A stretch of DNA of 64,000 bases from NCBI GenBank assembly GCA_030512295.1, contig JAULSR010000008.1, forward strand, positions 372,001 to 436,000, read 5' to 3'. Of the stretch, positions 1 to 10,166 are shown one piece after another. The notes under the pieces are model-generated. The model did no database searches and had not been told where the DNA came from. It was given only the letters and a program-made list of their open reading frames with translations. Within the stretch, counting starts at the first letter, position 1. Each line of letters begins with the position of its first letter. Origin of the DNA: Bombardia bombarda (taxonomy: Eukaryota > Ascomycota > Sordariomycetes > Sordariales > Lasiosphaeriaceae). Made by a program: the position numbers and the translations under genes.

Positions 1-75
1 CACAAACCCATGCTACAGATAGACCGACCGATCAAACAAACAACCTGACAACCAAACAACCCACACAAGCCAATC

Positions 76-836
76 TCACTTGACATGCCTAGTCCCCAAC
101 TTGCCCGTCGACAAGAACCCCCTATTCCCCATCTCCGTCCTCCACCCCACCCCCAACACCCCAAACACAATCTTGCCATCCTGCTCCTTAACACCTCCCC
201 CATCTCCCCCATCCCCATCAACAACCTCCTCGACCACAAAACAAACCTGCTCCACCTCCCCAGGATGCAACACCGGCCTCACCTTCACACCTCCCTTCTT
301 CCCTTCCCCTTCCCCACCAATACCACCACCACCACCACCACCGCCGCCGCCGCCGCCAGCTCCAACCTCCCAATTGCAATCCCCCGCCACCAACCCCCTC
401 TCACACTCCAACACCACCCTCTCCAGCACCATCCCATCCTCGCTGCAATTCTCCAGCTGCGCCTCAAGCACCCACCTCCGCCCGCCCTCCGTCGCCGCCA
501 CCGTCCCATCTCTCCCCACCACCTTCCTGCTCTTCCTCCGCCCCAACAGCCCCGGCTTCGTCCGCACGATGAGCGACGGCTTGCAGACAAACTGATACAG
601 CTTCCTGAACGTCCTCGCCCGCCCGCTGACATCCGTCGCCTCGTAGTAGCTGACCGTCACCGCCAGCACGTGGCTGCCTTCCTCTTTCAGGTCGAAATGG
701 ACCACTTTCTGCAGCGTCGAGTTCTTTGCCCCTCCTCCCCCATCCCCTCCTCCCGTCTGGCCGAGTGATGATGGTGGGTGCAGATCCACCCCTTTTGCAC
801 CGGGTACGTCGGGCGGGCTGAGGGCGAGCTTGGTCA

Positions 837-877
<41 letters not shown>

Positions 878-1392
878 CCGGCAGCGGATGGGGTGGAAGG
901 CGTCTTCATCTCGGCCTCGATGCGCACGTCGCGGATGGTTTTTAGCGTGCCCGGCTCGCCGGTCGACAGGGGGGCCACGTCGTAGTTGGCGCAGAGGGTG
1001 CAGCTGAAGGTCTCGCCGACGTAGGCGGAGCCGAAGGAGGGCGGGAGGTTGACGATGGGGGAGAGGATGAAGGGGGAGGGGTTTGTGTTGGTGGTACTAT
1101 TGCCATTGGCGGCATCCGGGCTGTAGGCGAGCGAGGCCGGGATGGGCGGCGGTGGTGCTGTCGAGGTGGTGGTGGTGGTGGTGGTGGTGGATACCGATGT
1201 GAAGGGCGGCGGGATGGGGTATTGCGCGACGAGGGAGGGGCGCGATAGTCTGGGATTGCGGTTAGCAATGGCTTTGGGACAACATAGGTAGCTAGGAGAT
1301 CGATTATGACCCATCACCCACCTCAGGACCTTGAGCGACACCGAATGCGGCTCCTTGACGGCATCGTGGGAGGGGTAGCGTTGGTGGGCCAT
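76..1392 (-). CDS. TRAPPC13 homolog, TRAPP complex subunit (DUF974)
   Basis: Likely a subunit of the TRAPP tethering complex, which acts as a Rab exchange factor in ER-Golgi and autophagy traffic. The family is recognised by the N-terminal 'SLKVLRLSRPSLVAQYP' motif, the core 'LPPSFGSAYVGETFSCTL' block and the C-terminal 'GWRTEMGNRGFLSTG' block, all characteristic of DUF974/TRAPPC13. One intron at 1250-1321 (72 nt, GTGGGT donor, GCTAAC branch, CAG acceptor) joins LR to LSRPS. It is 3n and free of stops, so the unspliced frame is also open. The spliced product is 414 aa. Fungus-specific low-complexity inserts (Thr run, Ala run from a TGC repeat, Gly run) interrupt the conserved beta-sandwich. 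The ATG at 1392 is the first in-frame methionine. The stop lies only 75 bases from the window edge. Family call is strong; direct TRAPP membership in fungi is inferred. Confidence 0.88.
838..876. repeat. (TGC)13 trinucleotide repeat, poly-Ala coding
   Basis: Thirteen perfect TGC units inside the TRAPPC13 homolog. On the minus strand they encode an alanine run that has no counterpart in animal TRAPPC13, so the length probably varies between strains. Confidence 0.9.
1165..1190. repeat. GGT trinucleotide repeat, poly-Thr coding
   Basis: Near-perfect GGT repeat inside the TRAPPC13 homolog, read on the minus strand as a run of ACC threonine codons just after the intron. Confidence 0.8.
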
Positions 1393-2610
1393 GATGGTCT
1401 TATTGATGTGTCATACGATACGATGTGCATACAGCTTTCAACTGCAAGACCGATATTGCTGCTGTTTGTTGTCGGGCGATCTTGCAAGCTTCATTGACAA
1501 TGGACAGGCAGCTCGGTGAAGCTAAACTCGCGGGCGCGTGTCATTGCGCGTTTGGCTTTAAGTTGCGTTGCCCCGCCGCAGCCGTCCATCCATCCATCCA
1601 TCCATCCAGGGGGGAGAAGCTTCTCCAGTGCTACGGTTGCCAAGAGATTTGGGGTGCAGCTGGTGGCGATGCAACCAAAGGGCACGGACGTTGAGATGAC
1701 TAAAACAGCAAGACCCTGGGAATATAAAATGTGGGTGGATCGTGGACCTTGCTTGTTAGTGCAGCCGCAGCGTAGCTACGGGGTGGCTAACCACGGACGG
1801 ATATAAGAACTCGGGCCCCAACTTACTCAGGTGTGCTGCCAACTCAAGTTCTAACTCATCGGGCCATTTTACCAATATGGGAGGAAGAGGACAGGCAGAC
1901 AAGCAGCATATATACCATACCTATAAGACGCTAGACTGACAAGGCCCGCGCGCCCGAGCCGCATGGCGTAGTGGCAGGAATGCTGGGAGGTTCAACGTTG
2001 GACCAGCTATGAGTACTGTCTGCAACGACCATCTTCTCAAGAAGCCGCTGGTTCGATTCTGGGAAAGGGCCTTGCTATTTTTTTTTTTTTGTTGTTTGTT
2101 GCTTTGTTTAGTTCCATGATATGAATGAAGTATGCTAGAAAACACAAAAAAACCTCTCTCACTTGACTGTAAAGATAAGGTGGATCAATATTCCTTTTCC
2201 CTTTGCTAAAAAGCATTGATAGCCCAAGTTTCCATTCTCGCCTTCTTCTTTTACTTTTTCTTTATACATGCAAACGAACACACACACACACACACATACG
2301 CACGCCGGGCAGAAACAACACCCATCCAATCTGTTTGCTGGCTGGCTCTTTTACAGTGGCAGCGGCAACACTCCATTTCCCATTCGATTGATACTTTCAC
2401 AAGTCCACCCCCTCCCATTTTCCCCACAGGAAGAGGGTGTGATGTCAGACATCGCATCTCAAGCAGTATCTGAAACCTGTATTCTCCCTTCCTTCATTCT
2501 TAGCTTTCTCAGGTCCGTCTGTCTGTCTGTGCTTTGTAAATCCACCGATCTATCCATTCCTCCGTCCGTTAACACTCAAACTCAAACACACGCAGCACTG
2601 GGCTAAAATC
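1393..2610. other. Intergenic: TRAPPC13 promoter and KH-gene 3' flank
   Basis: This 1.2-kb stretch lies upstream of the TRAPPC13 homolog and downstream of the KH-domain gene. It holds an ATCC tetranucleotide tract near 1587-1608, a T-run near 2080-2090 and a (CA)9 tract at 2279-2296. I see no convincing gene. A tRNA-like A-box/B-box pair near 1960-2055 was examined and rejected. Confidence 0.6.
2279..2296. repeat. (CA)9 microsatellite
   Basis: Perfect dinucleotide repeat in the 3' flank of the KH-domain gene. Confidence 0.85.
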
Positions 2611-4892
2611 CTAAAGCCCAGGCGGCGGAGGAACCTATTTACAAAACCTCGGTTAGCAAAAATTACAAACAGAAAAAACCCACTCAGAACCACGTACAGC
2701 ACTGTAACCCCCCATCCCGGGTGGCCCCGACGGCGGCGGCGGCGGTGGCGCCGCACTGCTAGGCGGTGGCGGTGGTGGGGCAGCCTCGCTCGGCGGCGGG
2801 GGAGGCGGTGGAGACGCCGACGATGCGCCCAGAGGAGGAGGTGCGGCAGCGGCCTGCTGCGCAGCATACCACTGCTGGTACATGACCACATAGGCCTGGT
2901 AGCCCCCATACGCCGCATATGGATCCTGCTGGCCACCGTAATACTGGGCGTACTGCGCCGCGTAATCGGCTGTTGCCCCTGGGGTGGTCGCAGACAAGGG
3001 GGATGCCACAGCGGCGGCAGCTACTGGCGCCATGGGCGTAGGCGAGTTACTGTAGCTGTTGTTGTTGCTGTTGCCGCCCCTATCGTGATGACGGTTGTTG
3101 CCGTGATGGCCACCGTCTCTATTCCTATCACCGCCGTTGTATCCTTGGTAGCCACCGCCCGAGTTGCTGTTAGATCGCTCGCCGCCGTAGCCACCACCTC
3201 CACCGCCTCCGTAGCTGCGTGGCGGGCGGCTCTTGAATTCCTCGTACTGTTCCTTGACGTTGTTGACAAGGTCTTCGCAAAGCTCTTTTGCTTTTTCGAC
3301 CATTGCTGGGTCGGGACCACTGAAAATTGTAAGCTCAATAATTCGCGGTGTTAGTGAGCCAAGACACTTACGCAACATGCAGGTACATGTCATCGTCGCT
3401 CTCGCGGTTCGTCGACGCTTCAATATAGCCCGACCCGCGGCCCTTGATCTGCACACGACAACCTGTTTCTTGTTGGATGTGCTTAACGTACGCACCGCCA
3501 TGTCCTACGACCTGGGCGCGGAGGTTGAAGCCAGGAACAGACTCCAGGCTGATGGCGATTCTCTCTTCGGGCCATTTGCGCTTTTCCTAGAGTTAGACAC
3601 GAAAACCCTGGTCGGACTGAAGCTGACTTACACGTCCATACTCATCGCGCTCAACTGGGGGCTGCTGCTCTTGATCTCTGCGGCGGAAGCGGCGCTCATC
3701 AACGAGTTGCGGAAGCTCCTGCTTCATCATCTCCTCGATCTTGGCGACCGCCTTCTCCAGGCCCTCCTTAGAAGTGCTAGTGACATGCAGGTACAGGGGC
3801 GGGTTCTGAGTGAAACAAGAAAAGACTTTGATTAGCATTGCCCTGCTGTATCCCCGACCAGGAAGAGGAAAGGTGAAACCTACCGCCGGCGTAGCCATGC
3901 TCTTGTCGGGGTAGTAGCTTCCGCGTGTGGTGACATCTTGTGTAGAGAAGTAAAAGTCAATTAAACGTATCCTCATATGATAAGACGTGTGTAATGTAAA
4001 GAGGTGGGCTTTTATTTCGTACCGGCACCAGTGTCATCTTTAATCTATAATTCAAGCAGCCGAGGTCAGCATTTGCAAACGAGGTGGTGGTGGTGCCGCC
4101 TGTGCGAGCAGCTATTATTATGCTTCAAGTAAGCAAGACTGTTCCCCGCACAAGAGTCCATATCGTGTAAAACACACACATACACACACACATGCACGCA
4201 CATGCACGCCACGTGTTGCGCTTTAGTGAATATGTGTGTATGAGTGGCAAAGAAGAGATAGGCGTGTGCATGTGTGGGATGTGTGTTTCTGTGAATCAGT
4301 GCTTAACAAAAAAATCACGCACGGAACTGTCCCTACCATTTTCTGAGTTGACCCTTTGGTGAGTAGATATCGGTTCCGCAGGTCGTTAACCTCGATATCC
4401 TTGATGAAGTCTCCGTCCGAGATGTACATCTCGCCGTTAATATTGGCGGGTGGGGCGCTGCCGTCCCTAACGGCAGAAGTTGAGCGCATAGGCGGCACGT
4501 CGACATGCTGGGGCGCCTTGCGAGCCTGCAGTTGCGCGTTGATCTTTGCAGCGGCAGCAGCTGTGGCACAGGAGAAGCAGAATGTCAGTAACTAGACCAG
4601 AGAAGTATGATACAACCGACGGAGTAAAAGAAGAGGGAGAGGGAGAGAACGCCATACCGGCGGCAGCGGCAGGATCTATGGGCGACTTGGCGTCAGGTGT
4701 CGAACTCCCACGCGGCAGTGGCGCCGGCGGGCGCGAAGACAGAGGACTGCGATCGCGACCACCACCACCCGGCTCGGACTTCCTAGGAGGCGGGGAGCGC
4801 GACCTCCGATCGAACCGCGAGGGCCGTCGGGGCTCGGCTTCGACCTGGTCGAAGCGCGACCGTTTCGCACTGCGACGCTCGGCGTCGTCCAT
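2611..4892 (-). CDS. KH-domain RNA-binding protein, KHDC4/BLOM7-like splicing factor
   Basis: Predicted nuclear RNA-binding protein acting in pre-mRNA splicing. Eight exons: 4658-4892, 4337-4560, 4023-4044, 3884-3936, 3632-3805, 3372-3586, 2698-3319 and 2611-2634, totalling 1569 nt (522 aa) with all phases consistent. The N-terminus is Arg/Ser-rich, followed by 'AAAKINAQLQARK' as in KHDC4, and a first KH-like region ('KGSTQKM' through 'PLYLHVTS'). A second KH domain carries the diagnostic 'VVGHGGAYVKHIQQETG' and 'QIKGRGSGYIE' motifs. The tail is Gly/Asn-rich then Tyr/Gln/Pro-rich and ends in SAVPPPPGL from a 24-nt last exon. Exon 3 is a 22-nt microexon. The ATG at 4892 is used because the open frame upstream has only a GTG. 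Family assignment is confident; function is inferred from animal KHDC4. Confidence 0.85.
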
Positions 4893-5673
4893 ATCGAGCG
4901 GTATTGGGGAACTTTCGTGGAGAGTTGAGGGAGTTGTGGGTGACGGGGGACACGTTGCCGAGATCGATGATGGAGCCAAGTGACTATTACAAGACACTAA
5001 GTCTGTCCGGAGGTGCGTCGTAGTCTACAATTTGCAAGTTGCAGTCGGAGACCGTCGTCCAAGAAGTATGCGCTATTCGAGTAGCTATGGTGTGAGTCGT
5101 CCCGGCTGTCGAAAAGGTTATGCGGTTGACAGTGTGAGTATTCGTGGCTAAAAATTGCGTTGCGTGAGAACGGTGCAACCCATGAAAGACAAATGGGAAG
5201 CTCGATTAAACATTTGGATTTGGCTGGGCCTGGAAAAATCCACGAGGCTTTGATGCACGCCCACTCGCGGCCCACGGGCCACTAACCGCGAGTGTAGCTA
5301 CTCGAGAATGTAGGCCGCCCCGCTTATAACTTGGGCGAATCAGAACCCTACATCTGTGTGTAAAGTGTCTTTGGTTCGCGGCAACCCTAACCCTTTTATC
5401 AGCATTCCAGGGAGCCCATTCAAGACGGGAGGAGAGGAAAAGGGGTCAGGTCGGGAGAGAAGGGTAGTTAGTCAGTGTGTGAAATAACGGCCAAAAATCC
5501 GTGAAAGAAAATAGTCAACAATACTATGAACGAGCTTAGCATAGTCAGCATCTTCACTAGTATAGTCAACCAACACTTCTTGTTTTAGACGCTTTTCCTT
5601 CCTTAGTATTTTATCTACGTCTAAAAGTCTAAACCGACATATAGAGGCCCGAATTACACATGCTGTAGCTAAC
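4893..5673. other. Intergenic: KH-gene promoter and GMP synthase 3' flank
   Basis: About 780 bases separating two minus-strand genes. I see no coding signal beyond short chance ORFs. The part near 4893-5280 should contain the promoter and 5' UTR of the KH-domain gene; the part near 5470-5673 should be the GMP synthase 3' UTR. Confidence 0.55.
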
Positions 5674-7924
5674 CTACTCCAGCTCAATGGTTCCAGGAGG
5701 CTTGGCTATAAAATGGTCAGTAAAAATTTGAGATACACCACACACCTTGTCCAGAATCTGAAGACCTGGTAAGGGGATCACGTAATGCTCGCAAAGCCAC
5801 TTACTGGTCTCGTCAAACAGACACCTCGTGACACCATCAACCTCGTTGATAATGCGGGTGGCTACCGCCTTTCTGAACTCGTTGGTGAAGGGGTAGGCGT
5901 CGGCCGTCATGAAGTCGGAGGAGCAGACAGCTATGATAGTGGTCAGCTGCTGAACCGAGAAGAAAATAGGTCACGTTATATCGTCATACCTCTGAGGATG
6001 ATCATGTAACCATAGACACGCTTGTCACCCATAACACCAACAGCCTTGTTGGAGTCAAGACCAGCAAAGGCCTGGGAGATATCATCATAGATACCGGCCT
6101 CCCGGATCATGCTAATGAAGATGTGATCGGCCTTGCGGGCAATCTCGACACGCTCGGGCGTAACCTCTCCCAGGATGCGAATGGCAATTCCAGGGCCGGG
6201 GAAGGGGTGGCGCATAACGAGCTCGTGGGAGATTCCCAACTCGCGTCCAAGCGCGCGGACCTCATCCTTGAACAGCTCGCGCAGGGGCTCGATGAGCCTC
6301 AGGCCCTGACCCTCGGTCATGCGCTTGGGAAGACCACCGACGTTGTGGTGGGTCTTGATGGTGGCGCTGGGGCCCTTGAAGGAGATGGACTCGATCACGT
6401 CGGGGTAGAGCGTTCCCTGGAGGAACCACTCGATCTTGCCAGCCTTGTCAGACTTGGCAGCGGCATCCTCGATCTTCTTGGCCTCGGCCTCGAAGACGTC
6501 GATGAAGGCGCCACCGATGAACTTTCTCTTCTGCTCGGGGTCGAGGACGCCCTTGAGGCCGTCGAGGAAGAGCTTGGAAGCATCGACGACGGTCAGGTTG
6601 ATGCCGAGGTTCTCGGTGAGGGTCTTGTGCACGGTCTCGCACTCGTTGAGCCGCATGCAGCCGTTGTTGACCAGCACGGCGTGGAAACGATCACCGATGG
6701 CTTGGTGCATAAGCTTGGCAGCCACAGTGGAGTCGACACCACCGCTGACGGCACCGAGGACCTGGCCCTTCTCACCAACCAGCTTACGGATGCGCAGAAT
6801 CTCCTGGTCGACGAACTTGCCCATATCCCAGTTGGTCTTGGCGCCGCAGATTCCGACGGCAAAGTTTCTGAGGATTGTGGTGCCGTTCTCGCTGTGGGTC
6901 ACCTCGGGGTGGAACTGGATGCCGTAGATGTGCTTGCTCTCATGGGCAATTCCGGCGTACGGGCTGTTGCCGGTGGTGGCAATAGTGTGGAAGCCGTCGG
7001 GGAGCTTGGAGAGCTTGTCTCCGTGGCTCATCCAGACCTTCATCTCGCCCTCCAGGTTCTCGAAAAGGCGGTCGACATGGCCGTTGACGCTCTTGGCTTG
7101 GAGCTGGGCATGGCCGTACTCTCTGGCGGTGCCGGCAACGACATTGTCCTTGCAGCTGCGGTAAGCCAGCTCCTGGAGACCGTAGCAGATTCCGAGAATT
7201 GGCACACCGAGCTCGAAGTAGGCGGGATCGACGTGGGGTGCGCCGTCCTCGTAGACACTGTAAGGCCCTCCGGAGAGAATGATACCAACGGGCGTCCAGT
7301 CGAGATCTGCCAGCTTCTGGGTGCACGGGAGCATCTCAGAGTAGACATGGAGTTCTCTGAGCCGCCTGGTAATCAGGTGGGTGTACTAACAACACCAAGA
7401 GTCAATAACTAATGCCTTATGGCGACTCTTTTCTGTCCCGAAGGGCAAGGTCCTGCTTATGATGTGCATACCTGGGAGCCAAAGTCCAGTGCTATTAAAG
7501 GGTGATGAGTTAGTGATTTTTTCATACAAATGTCCTTACTTTCACGGATAAGCATAGTAAAAATGTCAATGAAACAAGCAGGTTGGCTGCCCACTTAGGC
7601 TGTCTAATATGAGCCCAGTGGCATTAGGAATTTCCATTTGGAAGGGTTAACTGAGAAGTCCTCTCCCAAGGAGTTCCTTTCTCCACGATATTCGATGTAT
7701 ATCATGAATTAATTAGCACCAAAAAAGTCCAACGTTTGTGAGATTCCCGACGAACCAACACATGTTATCAACCACTTGGCTGATTACACAGAGTCCAGTG
7801 AAGAATAATAGAAAATAAAAATGTCTTGGCGCTTCGTTCCCAATCTCATGGATGGTGGTGTCCACTTACTGAGGATGGTATCGAAGGCCTTGTGAGGCAC
7901 GAGCTCGGGAATGTCGGTCGCCAT
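5674..7924 (-). CDS. GUA1: GMP synthase (glutamine-hydrolysing)
   Basis: Converts XMP, ATP and glutamine to GMP in cytosolic purine synthesis. Five exons: 7870-7924, 7472-7491, 5990-7385, 5805-5930 and 5674-5705, totalling 1629 nt (542 aa), close to yeast Gua1. The class I glutamine amidotransferase domain shows 'LDFGSQYTHLI', 'ILSGGPYSVY' and the nucleophile motif 'GICYGLQ'. It is followed by the ATP-pyrophosphatase P-loop 'GAVSGGVDSTVAAK' and the C-terminal dimerisation domain ('RHPFPGPGIAIR', 'GYMIILRAVCSSDFMTAD', ending KPPGTIELE). Exon 2 is a 20-nt microexon encoding most of LDFGSQ. A perfect TGACTCA box lies 63 bases upstream of the ATG. The 429-aa open frame on the opposite strand is a codon-usage shadow. 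Confidence 0.97.
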
Positions 7925-7986
7925 TTTGTGCAGGATGTGATTATTCTGCTGATATGAATGTTTTGCGTGGTGAAAGTGCAACCGAT

Positions 7987-7993
7987 TGACTCA
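7987..7993. promoter_or_regulatory. TGACTCA box (Gcn4/CPC1 or Bas1-type site) upstream of GMP synthase
   Basis: Perfect TGACTCA, 63 bases upstream of the GMP synthase ATG. This is the consensus for the bZIP cross-pathway-control activator, and its core TGACTC is also bound by Bas1 in yeast purine genes. Function is inferred from the motif and gene context. Confidence 0.55.
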
Positions 7994-8642
7994 CTGACAG
8001 CCTCACCGTCACAGGAAAAAAAACACTTATCGCACTTTGGGGTCCTTATCAAAAAGGAGGGGGAGGGGCAGGTCTGGAGCTGCACGTTTAATGGATGTTG
8101 ATGCGCTAGAGTAACTGGCTTTTGGGACGCTAACTACTTTGGGGATAACACCGTCCGTAGGGCGCTGCCCGTTTTAAGGAACCTGCACACCACGACCTGC
8201 TGCAGCCGGGCTCGGGCTGCAGCACCTGAAAGACTTTGTTAGGAGTGTATGTAGTTGTACCGCTTTTTGTTCTCTCCTTTTGCAGTGATTTTCTTCTAGG
8301 TACGAGCCTACACACTATAGGTACGTACCTCTGCTTTGGAGAAAATACGAATAGAGTTTAAGGAAGAACGGTTCCGTTTTATTAAAAAGCATGGACCACC
8401 TTGAGACCAGACAGGGGTCCTTGGAGCTGTGACCGGACCTTGATCCCTAGCCTGGCGGCATTGGCCAATAGAATGCAGGCCTGCGGTTTGCCTCCTGAAT
8501 CGGCGGTCAGTCCGCGGTGAGCAAACGTCCGCCAAATCGTTGGCGCGGTACCCCCCTAGCTCCCAGGTGTGCCCAGAGCCTGCAGACCACCCGAGCCAGC
8601 GGAAACTTTTTTCCTCACCTCTCGTGCTCCCCCGATATACGG

Positions 8643-8649
8643 TGACTCA
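8643..8649. promoter_or_regulatory. TGACTCA box (Gcn4/CPC1-type site) upstream of ILV6
   Basis: Perfect TGACTCA about 150 bases upstream of the ILV6 ATG, within normal promoter or leader distance. Branched-chain amino-acid genes are classical Gcn4/CPC1 targets. Confidence 0.6.
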
Positions 8650-8795
8650 GGGCACAAAGGCGGACCCGGTCATCCATCACCCATCCCCATCATCCACTGC
8701 TGCAGCTCTCGGAGGTGATTGGGGTCTTTTGTCATTTCTGCAACCTTACTTTCACCGGTGTTGCATTCTACCTAAGTACCACACCTCCTTACAAG

Positions 8796-9851
8796 ATGGC
8801 ATCCCGCAGCGTCTTGGCGTCGGCGCCATGGCGCAGGTTGTCGTCCAGAACAGCAGCTCGCGATGTGCCCGTCCAGAGGCAATTGGCCGCCGTCATGGGC
8901 GCACGCAGCAACTCGACCTCAAGCTCGACCTCTGCCATCGCCTACAAGGCCATCCGTCGTCGCCATGCCCCCCTCCCGACGAATGAGTCCACCCCCGCGT
9001 GGTCGGCCCAGGCCGCCGTCTCCAACATTCTCTACGAGACACCCACCCCGTCTATAGCACCCCCCAAGCGCCACATCCTGAACTGCCTAGTCCAGAACGA
9101 GCCCGGTGTGCTGTCGCGCGTCTCGGGCATTCTCGCCGCCCGCGGCTTCAATATCGACTCGCTCGTCGTGTGCAGCACCGAGGTGGAGGACCTCTCCCGC
9201 ATGACCATCGTGCTTACCGGCCAGGATGGCGTCGTAGAGCAGGCCCGCCGGCAGTTGGAGGATCTCGTGCCCGTGTGGGCTGTCCTGGACTACACCAGCT
9301 CCGCCCTCGTGCAGCGCGAGCTGCTGCTGGCCAAGATCAACATCCTGGGCCCCGAGTACTTTGAGGAGCTCCTCGCCCATCACCGCGAGATGACAGCCGA
9401 TATCGCTGAGGCTGAGAACAGTCAGGAGGTTGGCGAGCACAGCCTAGAGGAGGCAGCGCACGACTTCCACCCTAGCCGGCTGGTTGCCAGCGAGGCATTG
9501 AGACTCAAGCATGAGCACCTGAAGAGCATCACCTATTTTGCCCACCAGTTCGGCGGCAAGGTCTTAGACATTAGCACTAACAGCTGCATCGTTGAAGTGT
9601 AAGTCAACAATCAATCCCCATTCATTCTAATAATTGCATCTGTAAAGCAGGTCTAACACCAAAATAGATCGGCCAAGCCTTCCAGAATCGACTCCTTCCT
9701 CAAGCTCATCTCTCCCTTCGGTATCCTTGAGTCTGCCCGGACCGGTCTCATGGCATTGCCCCGATCGCCCCTCTACGGTCCCGACGAGGATATCCAGCAC
9801 GTAAAGGATGCGGATGACGTTGTGGATATTAGCCAGCTTCCCCCAGGATAA
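8796..9851 (+). CDS. ILV6: Acetolactate synthase regulatory (small) subunit, mitochondrial
   Basis: Regulatory subunit of mitochondrial acetohydroxyacid synthase; it confers valine feedback sensitivity on the catalytic subunit in isoleucine/valine synthesis. Two exons, 8796-9598 and 9668-9851 (987 nt, 328 aa), with donor GTAAGT and acceptor TAG. The N-terminal ~50 residues are Arg/Ser/Ala-rich without acids, a typical mitochondrial presequence. The ACT domain starts at 'RHILNCLVQNEPGVLSRVSG' and includes 'ARGFNIDSLVV'. The C-terminal AHAS small-subunit domain includes 'LLLAKINILGPEYFEELL' and ends after 'SAKPSRIDSFLKLISPFGI'. The ATG at 8796 is preferred; the longer open frame from 8715 begins with GTG and lacks presequence character. 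Confidence 0.95.
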
Positions 9852-9934
9852 GCAGCAAACAAAAAAACACCATATATAATTGAGGGTTCCATGTTTATTT
9901 TATATAAGCATACCCGTCCATCTTTCTTGAGATT

Positions 9935-9957
9935 TCTCTCTCTCTCTCTCTCTCTCT
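9935..9957. repeat. (TC)n microsatellite
   Basis: Perfect pyrimidine dinucleotide run of 23 bases, probably in the ILV6 3' UTR. Confidence 0.85.
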
Positions 9958-10074
9958 ACCGTAGTAGCAAGTCAATTGATCAATCTTTTCACCCACCACC
10001 TACAAAGCGAAATGTCACAAACCCCTTTTTTGGTGCCGTACTCCCATAACTTAGTTGAAAGGAAAACCTGCAAA

Positions 10075-10100
10075 TGCCTGCCTGCCTGCCTGCCTGCCTG
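10075..10100. repeat. (TGCC)n tetranucleotide repeat
   Basis: About 6.5 units of TGCC between the convergent ILV6 and ornithine carbamoyltransferase genes. Confidence 0.85.
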
Positions 10101-10166
10101 GCTGGTATAGACGCAAAAGAAAACAAAAGTTCATGCAACAAATATGCAATAATACCCTGTCCCCGC

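Larger units (their letters stand above)
7925..8795. promoter_or_regulatory. Divergent promoter region, GMP synthase / ILV6
   Basis: An 871-base divergent intergenic region between GMP synthase (-) and the acetolactate synthase regulatory subunit (+). It contains a TGACTCA box near each start: 7987-7993 on the GMP synthase side and 8643-8649 on the ILV6 side. No gene is seen inside. Confidence 0.7.
9852..10166. other. Convergent 3' flank of ILV6 and ornithine carbamoyltransferase
   Basis: Short convergent region with a (TC) tract at 9935-9957 and a TGCC tetranucleotide tract at 10075-10100. It probably holds both 3' UTRs; no gene is seen. Confidence 0.6.

Noticed and set aside
85..768. Plus-strand Pro/His/Arg-rich open frames over the TRAPPC13 gene
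   Set aside because: Shadows of the minus-strand gene's Gly and Thr runs.
1958..2062. tRNA-like A-box (TGGCGTAGTGGCA) and B-box (GGTTCGATTC) pair followed by a T-run
   Set aside because: The T-stem and acceptor stem do not pair and no cloverleaf with a sensible anticodon could be drawn, even allowing an intron.
4893..4997. N-terminal extension of the KH-domain protein
   Set aside because: The open frame upstream of the ATG at 4892 starts only at a GTG and shows no conserved sequence.
6123..7412. 429-aa open frame antisense to GMP synthase
   Set aside because: Mirror of a strongly codon-biased gene; its composition (Gly, Leu, Val, Asp) has no domain motifs.
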